Part shown: positions 53,018 to 59,789 of the stretch, piece after piece
How positions within the stretch are numbered: the first letter of the stretch is position 1
Layout of the letters: each line of letters begins with the position of its first letter
Origin: a bacterium 1XD42-54
GTDB lineage: Bacteria > Bacillota > Clostridia > Lachnospirales > Lachnospiraceae
Reading direction: 5' to 3'
Length of the DNA stretch: 64,000 nt
NCBI GenBank assembly: GCA_003612585.1
Contig: RAZH01000008.1
Coordinates: 1 to 64,000, forward strand
Position numbers and translations under genes: made by a program
Notes under the pieces: generated by a model
Told to the model about the DNA's origin: nothing
Seen by the model: the letters and a program-made list of their open reading frames with translations, nothing else
Database searches by the model: none

Positions 53018-53045
53018 ACTGCCTGAATAAATTTATTCAGGCAGT
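53018..53045. promoter_or_regulatory. 28-bp perfect palindrome between the two-component genes and tRNA-Gly
   Basis: Bases 53018-53045 read the same on both strands: 14-bp arms ACTGCCTGAATAAA and TTTATTCAGGCAGT with no spacer. On the minus strand TCTGCATTTTTTTC follows, so it may be a terminator, but a zero-loop palindrome is a poor hairpin and a good operator. Confidence 0.6.
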
Positions 53046-53103
53046 CTCTGATTGCCTTACTTTCATTATAAATAGCCGAGGTAAATATTTTTATATTTTT
53101 TAG

Positions 53104-53132
53104 TTGACATTTTAAATGATTTGCGGTAAAAT
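53104..53132 (+). promoter_or_regulatory. Promoter of the tRNA-Gly gene
   Basis: TTGACA (53104-53109), a 17-bp spacer and TAAAAT (53127-53132), 27 bp before the mature tRNA 5' end. Confidence 0.8.
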
Positions 53133-53159
53133 AAATCCGTTGTTAAAAAGAACAGATTT

Positions 53160-53230
53160 GCGGGTGTAGTTCAATGGTAGAACACCAGCCTTCCAAGCTG
53201 GATACGTGGGTTCGATTCCCATCACCCGCT
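53160..53230 (+). tRNA. tRNA-Gly (UCC)
   Basis: 71 bases. Acceptor arms GCGGGTG and CACCCGC, D-loop TTCAATGGTA, anticodon stem CCAGC/GCTGG around loop CTTCCAA (anticodon TCC) and the T arm GTGGGTTCGATTCCCAT. The discriminator base is T and CCA is not encoded; a T-run follows at once. Confidence 0.97.
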
Positions 53231-53243
53231 TTTTTCATGTCCT

Positions 53244-53315
53244 AAAAGAGGTATTGCAAAACGTTTCGATCTATCTGCGCAATATGCAGACCGAAAGTTT
53301 TGCAATACCTCTTTT
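53244..53315. terminator. Long bidirectional hairpin between tRNA-Gly and the MotB-like gene
   Basis: 19-bp perfect arms AAAAGAGGTATTGCAAAAC (53244-53262) and its complement (53297-53315), with inner TTTCG/CGAAA and TCTGC/GCAGA stems continuing inward. A run of Ts exits on both sides. It probably terminates the tRNA and the convergent MotB-like gene. Confidence 0.8.
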
Positions 53316-53374
53316 ATATTATTATATTTTATTACATTCAGCCAATTGAGCGGTGTTTTCTTGAAATGCTCTAT

Positions 53375-54376
53375 TTATTCTACATTTTTGTCAAGAATCT
53401 GTTTCAATTCATTAATCATTTCCTCATCCTTCAGGCTGAATTTGATTTCCACACGGCGTGAAGCGTCCATGTTGATCTGGCCGTCTTCTGTATATACAGG
53501 GTTGCTCATGGAGTGGCCGTTGGCTGTCAGCTTGGAACGAAGCGCTTCGTGTTCTTCCGTGGTCAGGAAGGAGTCTGCGCTTGTCATCAGATAGTTGGCG
53601 ACTGCCAGGGCGCGTTCCTGAGAAAGCCGCAGGTTGTAGAGATAATCCCCGCTTGTATCAGTGTATCCGTCTATGCGGACTTCAGCCAGATAATCTTGAT
53701 ACTTTTCGTTCATCAGCACCTTGCAATAGATCGGAAGGATTTCGCTCAGCATCGCGTTTCCTTCGTCCGTCAGTTCGTTTTCGTTGTAGCCGAAAAGGAC
53801 GTTGGAATCAAGTGCGATAGAGCCGTCGGCTTCGTCAATAATCACGTTCAGGCTTTGCTGGTCAAATTCCTGTTTGAGATCAGCGATCAGATCAGCTTTG
53901 ATACCAATGATCTGTTCAATTTTCTGCTGCTGCTGGGCCATTAGCTGCTCCTGCTCATCCAGGGCGGCCTGCTGCTGAAGCATCAGGGAATTTTGCCTTT
54001 CGAGCTCCTGCTGCTGGGAAAGCACAAGTGCAGACTGTGCATCAAGATCTGCTTTTTGCTGCGCAGCGAGCGCTGTCTGCGAATCAAGATCTTTTTGCTG
54101 TCTGGCAAGAAGTGCAGACTGTTCGTCCAGTGCGCTTTGCTGGGACGCAACGAGACTTTCGCGTTCTTCGAGTTCGGAGAGAAGCTGGTCTTGTGTCAAT
54201 TGGTGTGCGGCTTCTTCCGCAAGCTTTTCCTGATAATTTTTCTGAGCCTGCATAAAAGAAATACACATAACAAGTACAAAAAGAAGTAACAGACCCGCCA
54301 TCATATCAGAATAGGAGCGCCAGATATTATGGCGTTCATAGGTTTTTTTGCGTTTCGAATACATGTGGTCACTCAC
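53375..54376 (-). CDS. MotB/OmpA-like protein (ZorB-like) with 14-residue coiled-coil repeats
   Basis: 333 residues. A single membrane segment (about 24-42) begins YSDMMAGLLLLFVLVM, with Asp24 in the place of the proton-conducting MotB aspartate. Next is a glutamine-rich coiled coil of six exact-register 14-residue repeats (70-153). The C-terminus (about 185-325) is an OmpA/MotB peptidoglycan-binding domain (IDGYTDTSGDYLYNLRLSQERALAVANYL, described by its TDxxG and NxxLSxxRA motifs). The start is GTG 54376 or ATG 54364; neither has a strong ribosome site. It pairs with the MotA-like protein upstream. Confidence 0.88.
   Translation of the reverse strand: MSDHMYSKRKKTYERHNIWRSYSDMMAGLLLLFVLVMCISFMQAQKNYQEKLAEEAAHQLTQDQLLSELEERESLVASQQSALDEQSALLARQQKDLDSQTALAAQQKADLDAQSALVLSQQQELERQNSLMLQQQAALDEQEQLMAQQQQKIEQIIGIKADLIADLKQEFDQQSLNVIIDEADGSIALDSNVLFGYNENELTDEGNAMLSEILPIYCKVLMNEKYQDYLAEVRIDGYTDTSGDYLYNLRLSQERALAVANYLMTSADSFLTTEEHEALRSKLTANGHSMSNPVYTEDGQINMDASRRVEIKFSLKDEEMINELKQILDKNVE
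53918..54169 (-). repeat. Six tandem 42-bp coding repeats in the MotB-like gene
   Basis: Residues 70-153 repeat every 14 residues with consensus [DE]-x-Q-x-x-L-x-x-Q-Q-x-x-L; units start at Glu70, Asp84, Asp98, Asp112, Glu126 and Asp140. Such in-phase units suggest expansion and contraction of a stalk between membrane and cell wall. Confidence 0.85.
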
Positions 54377-54410
54377 TTTCTGGAATATTGGTACACGGCT
54401 GTATCAGAAA

Positions 54411-55877
54411 TTATTTCTTTTTCCGGCTTCGGAACAGCTTCGGGGTATCGACAAGCTCCGTCAGCTCATCCAGTTTGCGGAGTGTCCGTGCAATCATTTC
54501 GGTTTGTGTCTCACTGTCGTTCATTTCGGCTGACAGGGAGGCGGCATGCTGGCTTCGCTGTACCTCGCGAATCTGGGCTGCGAGGTTGTTCAGGCTGTCA
54601 AGAATTTCCTGGTTGGAACGCACGGGTCCCATACGGCCGATTTCTTCTGTATACTGCTGCATTTTTTCGCCGTTCTTTTCCCATACTTCGGAAAACTTTT
54701 CAATGGACTGATACATAAAGCGGATATAATCTTGATAAGTCTCTTTTTGCTCCTGGTTGACACGCATGGCCTCACGCTGCGCGGCATTTAGTTTGTCGAA
54801 GGAGCTGGTGTTGTACTCATCCATCTGGGACATGTTTTCCTGCATAGACACGAAAGTCTGCTGCAGACGGACCATGGAACGGTCCATAAAATCAGTGTAG
54901 GAATGCTGCGCTTTTTCCAGATTTTGAATCGTGTCGCTGAGCTTAGCAAAGTCATCGTTTAATTCGCTGCGCATCTGCTGAACGACTGCCTCACAGACCT
55001 GAGTCATAACTTGTGCCTGACTCTGTGTGAAGGATGCAACCACCTGATTGATTCCGTTTGTCATGCGGTCGTAGGCTGGCGTGATGACTTCTTCAAAGCT
55101 TTTGGCCATCTGTTCAACAAAAACAGAAGTCAGATCCTTTGCCATTTCTTCTCTTGATTTCTGTCCTTCCAGAAGGCGGGACAGAGAATCTACTTCATAA
55201 GGAGGACGTACATTCAGATAATATACGTCAAGGAATTCTTCAATCAATGTCGAAAGGTTTGAAAATTCACTGCGCAGGTTAAAGGAGAACGAAAGCGACA
55301 GTGATATACCATAGATGGATGTGATGAACGCAACTTTGATACCATTGATCAGCGGTGTGATCGAACCGGCCATCTGCTCATATCCGGAAGGGTCAAAGCT
55401 GCGAAGTCCCATGACCAAGCCTACAAACGTACCAAGAATACCGAGGCTGGTGAGGATATCAGGAATCATCTCCAGAATGCCGCGATGTACATAAGTCTCA
55501 ACGGATTCCTCACTGATAAAGCCGCGGATATCGCAGGAAGCATCCGGATTGCCGTCTGTCATATGGCAGTACTGCTGGTAACAGTCGTCCAGAAAATCAT
55601 TCTCAAAGAGTGAAAGGGTGCCATTTGACGCATTTAAAGTCTGGGCTGTACCGTTTTTGACAGCAGCTATGCCATTTTTCAGACCTTTGCATATCTGCAT
55701 AAGGCGGAACATACCCGCGGAACAGGCTGCAAAGACCATCAAAAGCATGACGGCGAGGAAAGAAAGATTGAAAATGATTGTGCCGAAATCCACGTCGCGG
55801 CTTATGTAAGTGATGAAAACACAGATGCCGACAGAGATTGCGGCAGCTAATACGGATATAAATCTGCGGATATACAA
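54411..55877 (-). CDS. MotA/TolQ/ExbB-type channel protein with long coiled-coil tail (ZorA-like)
   Basis: 488 residues. Membrane segments at about 5-24, 34-58, 138-158 and 180-200; the last two carry the channel strings LTSLGILGTFVGLVMGL and TPLINGIKVAFITSIYGISL. A tail from about 230 to 475 is mostly helical and coiled, as in ZorA proteins whose tail reaches into the cytoplasm. The start is TTG 55877 behind AAAAGGAGGAATTTTCC. With the MotB-like gene 34 bp downstream it should form a proton- or sodium-driven inner membrane motor. No zorC, zorD or zorE neighbour exists. Confidence 0.88.
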   Translation of the reverse strand: MYIRRFISVLAAAISVGICVFITYISRDVDFGTIIFNLSFLAVMLLMVFAACSAGMFRLMQICKGLKNGIAAVKNGTAQTLNASNGTLSLFENDFLDDCYQQYCHMTDGNPDASCDIRGFISEESVETYVHRGILEMIPDILTSLGILGTFVGLVMGLRSFDPSGYEQMAGSITPLINGIKVAFITSIYGISLSLSFSFNLRSEFSNLSTLIEEFLDVYYLNVRPPYEVDSLSRLLEGQKSREEMAKDLTSVFVEQMAKSFEEVITPAYDRMTNGINQVVASFTQSQAQVMTQVCEAVVQQMRSELNDDFAKLSDTIQNLEKAQHSYTDFMDRSMVRLQQTFVSMQENMSQMDEYNTSSFDKLNAAQREAMRVNQEQKETYQDYIRFMYQSIEKFSEVWEKNGEKMQQYTEEIGRMGPVRSNQEILDSLNNLAAQIREVQRSQHAASLSAEMNDSETQTEMIARTLRKLDELTELVDTPKLFRSRKKK

Positions 55878-55928
55878 GGAAAATTCCTCCTTTTCGTAAT
55901 ATTTGTCGAATTAGCGCACATTTGCTCC

Positions 55929-55957
55929 ATTATAAAATAATATTGATCGTTAGTAAA
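55929..55957 (-). promoter_or_regulatory. Promoter of the MotA/MotB-like operon
   Basis: On the minus strand TTTACT (55957-55952), a 17-bp spacer and TATAAT (55934-55929), about 50 bp before the TTG start. The remaining bases to the malic enzyme gene show no gene. Confidence 0.75.
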
Positions 55958-56157
55958 GTTCCCCAAGAAAAGTTTAAGAAAAAAAGTGCAGAAGACAGGT
56001 GGGCAGAAGACTTAAGAAACGGATCATTGAAAATGTTCCGAAAGAGATACAGAGATAGAAGGAAATGGTGGTTGACGAAGCGGAAAAAAGAAGTAAAATA
56101 GAAGAAGATAAAGTGAAAAAAGTGTAGTATCAGTATTGTAAACAGGAGGAGATCGGT

Positions 56158-57330
56158 GTGGATTACGCAAAAGAGTCATTGAAAAAGCATTATGAATGGA
56201 AAGGGAAAATAGAAGTAACGGCACGGGCTTCGGTTGACAGCAAAGAGGCGCTTTCGCTGGCCTATACGCCTGGCGTTGCACAGCCCTGTCTGGAGATTCA
56301 GAAGGATGTGAATAAGAGCTATGAGCTGACTCGCCGTTGGAATACGGTAGCTGTTGTGACAGACGGTACAGCAGTTCTTGGTCTGGGGGATATCGGTCCG
56401 GAGGCAGGTATGCCTGTTATGGAAGGGAAATGTGTGTTGTTTAAGGCATTCGGCGATGTGGATGCAGTGCCGCTTTGCGTGCGCAGCAAAAGTGTGGATG
56501 ATATTGTAAATACCGTAGCGCTTCTGGCAGGCAGCTTTGGCGGAGTAAACCTGGAGGATATCAGTGCGCCGCGCTGTTTTGAGATTGAGAAAAGACTGAA
56601 AGAGTGCTGTGATATCCCGATTTTCCATGACGATCAGCATGGTACGGCTGTTATTACGCTGGCAGGACTGATCAATGCGCTGAAGCTGGTAAAGAAGGAT
56701 ATCAGTGAAGTGAAGATTGTGACGAGCGGTGCAGGAGCAGCCGGCATTGCGATTATCCGTCTTCTGATGAGTATGGGGCTGAAAAATGTCATCATGACAG
56801 ACCGCCATGGGGCAATTTACAAAGGAAGAGAAGGACTGAACCCGATTAAAGAAGAGATGGCGGAGATTACGAACCAGAACTGTGAGAAAGGGCCCCTGAG
56901 CGAAGTGATCAAAGGCGCTGACGTATTTATCGGAGTTTCTGCGCCTGGTACCCTGACAAAGGAAATGGTCCAGACCATGGGTCGCGATCCGATCATCTTT
57001 GCATGTGCGAACCCGACCCCGGAGATTTTCCCGGAAGAGGCAAAGGCAGGCGGTGCTGCTGTTATTTCTACAGGACGCAGTGATTATCCGAACCAGGTGA
57101 ACAATGTTCTTGCTTTCCCTGGCATTTTCCGCGGCGCCCTGGACGTGCGTGCAAGTGATATCAACGATGAGATGAAGGTAGCTGCTGCATATGCGCTTGC
57201 ATCTCTTGTGAGTGATGAGGAGTTGAATGCCGAGTATATTCTTCCGGCAGCATTTGATCCGCGTGTGAAAGATGTTGTGGCAAAGGCAGTTGCCGAGGCG
57301 GCAAGAAAGAGCGGCGTGGCAAGGATTTAG
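56158..57330 (+). CDS. NAD(P)-dependent malic enzyme, short bacterial form
   Basis: 390 residues, cytoplasmic. It oxidatively decarboxylates malate to pyruvate. Strings SLAYTPGVAQPC (catalytic Tyr), VTDGTAVLGLGDIGPEAGMP, MEGKCVLFKAFGDVDAVPL (catalytic Lys), IFHDDQHGTAVI (metal ligands) and the Rossmann GAGAAGIAI are all present. The start is GTG 56158 behind AGGAGGAG. The FCD regulator begins 5 bp past its stop, so both are co-transcribed and the regulator probably senses malate or a related acid. Confidence 0.94.
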   Translation: MDYAKESLKKHYEWKGKIEVTARASVDSKEALSLAYTPGVAQPCLEIQKDVNKSYELTRRWNTVAVVTDGTAVLGLGDIGPEAGMPVMEGKCVLFKAFGDVDAVPLCVRSKSVDDIVNTVALLAGSFGGVNLEDISAPRCFEIEKRLKECCDIPIFHDDQHGTAVITLAGLINALKLVKKDISEVKIVTSGAGAAGIAIIRLLMSMGLKNVIMTDRHGAIYKGREGLNPIKEEMAEITNQNCEKGPLSEVIKGADVFIGVSAPGTLTKEMVQTMGRDPIIFACANPTPEIFPEEAKAGGAAVISTGRSDYPNQVNNVLAFPGIFRGALDVRASDINDEMKVAAAYALASLVSDEELNAEYILPAAFDPRVKDVVAKAVAEAARKSGVARI

Positions 57331-57334
57331 ACGC

Positions 57335-58048
57335 ATGGCAAGGGAAGAGTTTGCTGTATCGAGAGTGAACCTTTATGAACAGGTAGCAGACCAGCTTGAA
57401 GAGTGGATGATTTCCGGCAGTTTTGCAGAAGAAACAAAGCTGCCGTCCGAGCAGGCGCTTGCGGACGAGTTTTCAGTCAGCCGGAATGTCATCCGGGAAG
57501 CTCTTAAGCTTTTGAAAGAACGAGGGCTTGTAGATCTGAGAAATGGGACAGGATCTTATATCACAAAGCCGAAAGCGGAGAAGTTATCAGATGTTATCGG
57601 CCGTATGATTGCAATGGATCAGATCGAGGATAAGGCAGTTTGTGAAGCATGGATGATTCTGGCGACAGCCGTATGCAGGGAAGCTGCGGGGCGTGTGACA
57701 CAGGAGCAGCTTCTCGAAATGGAAAAGCTGCTTGAGAAGATGAACTGCGGGGACTATACAGAAAAAGAATACTGGGAGTTGGATTTTGCCTTTTTCGCAG
57801 AAATTGCAGAGGCTGTGGGGAATCCGCTGTTGGAGATTTTGGTTCGGGCAATGAAACATATATTTACCGGGAGAGCAGCCAAAGAAACGTTGATGTTAAA
57901 TACTGCTGGAGAAGCGGTTCTGTACTATGAGAAAATTGTGTATGCGCTCAAAGCTCACGACCCGGTTATGGCTGAGGCGGCAGTGCGCGAGTATTCTGTT
58001 TTTTATGAAAAGTGTGAAAAATATATAGCACGGACAGACAGTAGATAG
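57335..58048 (+). CDS. FCD-type GntR regulator with degenerate metal site
   Basis: 237 residues, closely related to the 24538 product: KLPSEQALADEFSVSRNVIR, LKLLKERGLVDLRNGTG and LSDVIGRMIAMDQI. The FCD domain has lost the usual histidines: DLNFH is DFAFF, GFH is LYY and SEHL is REYS. Ligand binding must therefore differ from metal-dependent FCD proteins. Gene position right after the malic enzyme gene suggests control of malate use. Confidence 0.87.
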   Translation: MAREEFAVSRVNLYEQVADQLEEWMISGSFAEETKLPSEQALADEFSVSRNVIREALKLLKERGLVDLRNGTGSYITKPKAEKLSDVIGRMIAMDQIEDKAVCEAWMILATAVCREAAGRVTQEQLLEMEKLLEKMNCGDYTEKEYWELDFAFFAEIAEAVGNPLLEILVRAMKHIFTGRAAKETLMLNTAGEAVLYYEKIVYALKAHDPVMAEAAVREYSVFYEKCEKYIARTDSR

Positions 58049-58080
58049 AAGAGTAAAAGAAAGAGTAAAAAAAGTAAAAA

Positions 58081-58116
58081 AGACAGCACCTGGTAAGTTG
58101 AGGCTGTCTTTTTTGC
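58081..58116 (+). terminator. Terminator of the malic enzyme operon
   Basis: AGACAGC (58081-58087) pairs with GCTGTCT (58103-58109) followed by TTTTTTG. It lies 33 bp past the regulator stop. Confidence 0.85.
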
Positions 58117-58235
58117 TGTTTTTGTATATTATGCATTGGTCTCTAAGGTAATTGGGAAAACAGGAAGCAGTATACCATTGTGGGCTGTGTAAAGTTCTTT
58201 GTTCACTATATGATATTACAAAAAGTAAAATATAA

Positions 58236-58264
58236 TTGACAAAATGACATAGAAGGAATATGAT
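58236..58264 (+). promoter_or_regulatory. Promoter of the Xre/NatAB-type operon
   Basis: Consensus TTGACA (58236-58241), a 17-bp spacer and TATGAT (58259-58264). Transcription from here would begin past the ATG at 58260, which excludes that codon as the start of the next gene. Confidence 0.8.
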
Positions 58265-58307
58265 AGTGCATAGAAATGGAAAAAGAGGAGGGGATAGGTT
58301 AAAAATA

Positions 58308-58520
58308 ATGAAGAATCTGAAATTGAAAGCAGCCAGGGCATTGCTTGACATGTCGCAAAAGGATCTGGCGGAAGCAGTACAGGTTTCGAGGCAGACGATT
58401 CATGCAATTGAGAAGGGGGATTATAATCCGACCATTAAATTGTGCCTGTCCATTTGTCATGTGCTGGGCAAGACGCTTGATGAACTGTTCTGGGAGGATG
58501 ATGAGAATGAAGAGAAATAG
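58308..58520 (+). CDS. Xre-family helix-turn-helix regulator
   Basis: 70 residues. Cro/C1-type fold: LKAARALLDMSQKDLAEAVQ, VSRQTIHAIEKGDYNPTIKL and the LGKTLDELFW ending. This short form is common in front of membrane-protein and ABC exporter genes in Firmicutes and normally represses them. GAGGAGGGG lies about 14 bases before ATG 58308, rather far, so initiation may be weak. It overlaps the next gene by 14 bp. Confidence 0.9.
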   Translation: MKNLKLKAARALLDMSQKDLAEAVQVSRQTIHAIEKGDYNPTIKLCLSICHVLGKTLDELFWEDDENEEK

Positions 58521-58989
58521 AAAAATCTTGAAGAACAATCTGGATGAAATGCAGGAACAGAAACTGCTTCATATTGAAAAGACGGGTTTTTGGATGCTGT
58601 ATATTCTGATTGCGTTCGATCTGATTATAAAGGTGATGACAGGAGTTTCAAAAAAGGACGTTCTGGTTGAGCTGCTATGTTTCATGGCTGTGGGCATCTA
58701 TACGTTCGTCATGTGTGTGAAGAATGGAATTTGGGATCGTCACATTCAGGCCGGGGCCAGAACCAATATTGTAGTCAGTATCATAAGCGGACTTATCGTA
58801 GCAGTATTATATCTGATTGATTACGCGAAAAGATCAGGTGCTCATTACAACTGGAAAGCAGCTGCAGGAGCGGCGGGCTTTTCTGGGTTGCTGACTACGT
58901 TGATTACGTTGCTGCTTCTGTGCCTTGGCACGGCGTTTTATCAGAGGCGCGTACGTGTATTGGAGGAAGAAAGTGAGGATGAGGAATGA
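58507..58989 (+). CDS. Unknown four-helix membrane protein
   Basis: 160 residues. A basic cytoplasmic start (MKRNRKILKNNLDEMQEQKL) is followed by four membrane segments and an acidic C-terminus (EEESEDEE). Similar proteins commonly sit between a small Xre regulator and an ABC exporter; I do not know a function (possibly a DUF6773-like family). The start lies inside the regulator gene with GGGAGG 9 bases upstream. ATGA overlap with the ATPase gene follows. Confidence 0.75.
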   Translation: MKRNRKILKNNLDEMQEQKLLHIEKTGFWMLYILIAFDLIIKVMTGVSKKDVLVELLCFMAVGIYTFVMCVKNGIWDRHIQAGARTNIVVSIISGLIVAVLYLIDYAKRSGAHYNWKAAAGAAGFSGLLTTLITLLLLCLGTAFYQRRVRVLEEESEDEE

Positions 58990-59789
58990 TAGAAGTTACA
59001 GGGCTGTGTAAGAAGTTTGAACGAAGTGTGAAGCAGGGAAGAAAGACAAAAAAGGAGGAATTTTTGGCAGTTGACCGTGTATCATTGCATGCCGATGCAG
59101 GAGAGATTATAGGAATCCTTGGTCCGAACGGAGCCGGAAAGACAACGCTACTGCGTATGCTGGGGATGCTGATGACGCCGACGGAAGGGAATGTCCGAAT
59201 TTTTAATCAATCTGAGAAAGAGCTTTTGGAGCTGACCGAAAAAAAGGCAGCAATCGGCTATCTCTCCGGAAATACAAAACTGTATCCACGTTTTTCGATT
59301 CGGGAATATCTGGGCTTTTTAGGCGAGCTTTATGGCTTTACAAAAGCAGAGATCGAAGGCAGAATTGCAGAGATTTTTCAGGTACTGGATATGCAAGGCT
59401 TTGCAGATAACCGGATTGAAAAGCTTTCCACAGGGCAAATGCAGCGCGCATCGATTGCAAGATGTCTGATGGCAGACCCGGAAATATATATTTTAGATGA
59501 GCCAACTTTAGGGTTGGATATTTTGAGCGCAGATGCGATCATTCATTTCATGAAAAAGCAGAAAGAAAATGGAAAAACAGTGCTCTATTCCACGCACTAT
59601 TTGGAAGAGGCACAATTTCTCTGTGATCGTATTTATATGATTCAAAACGGTCGTATCGTTGCAAAGGGAACTCCGCAGGCTTTGATGGAGCAGACAGGAT
59701 GCAGCAGTCTGCGGGATGCGTTTCATGCAATTTATGAGAATTATGCAGATAATGTTCGGGTACAGGAGAAAGGGGGGAACCGGATATGA
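58986..59789 (+). CDS. ABC exporter ATP-binding protein (NatA-like)
   Basis: 267 residues. Walker A GPNGAGKTT, Q loop in GYLSGNTKLYP, signature LSTGQMQRASIARCL, Walker B IYILDEPTLGLD and switch His in YSTHYLEEA. NatA-type ATPases pair with NatB permeases in sodium or peptide export. It overlaps both neighbours by 4 bp, so the four genes from 58308 to 61846 are one operon. Confidence 0.92.
   Translation: MIEVTGLCKKFERSVKQGRKTKKEEFLAVDRVSLHADAGEIIGILGPNGAGKTTLLRMLGMLMTPTEGNVRIFNQSEKELLELTEKKAAIGYLSGNTKLYPRFSIREYLGFLGELYGFTKAEIEGRIAEIFQVLDMQGFADNRIEKLSTGQMQRASIARCLMADPEIYILDEPTLGLDILSADAIIHFMKKQKENGKTVLYSTHYLEEAQFLCDRIYMIQNGRIVAKGTPQALMEQTGCSSLRDAFHAIYENYADNVRVQEKGGNRI

Noticed and set aside
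53231-53243. T-run directly after the tRNA as a full terminator
   Set aside because: There is no separate stem before it apart from the tRNA itself; the long hairpin at 53244-53315 is the better terminator.
53375-55877. Complete Zorya anti-phage system
   Set aside because: Only the two membrane genes are present. The flanking genes are a tRNA, a two-component system and malic enzyme, and no zorC, zorD or zorE type gene is seen in the window.
56176-57336. 386-codon open frame antisense to malic enzyme
   Set aside because: The reading is a shadow of the biased codons of a highly conserved gene; no start signal or protein-like motif.
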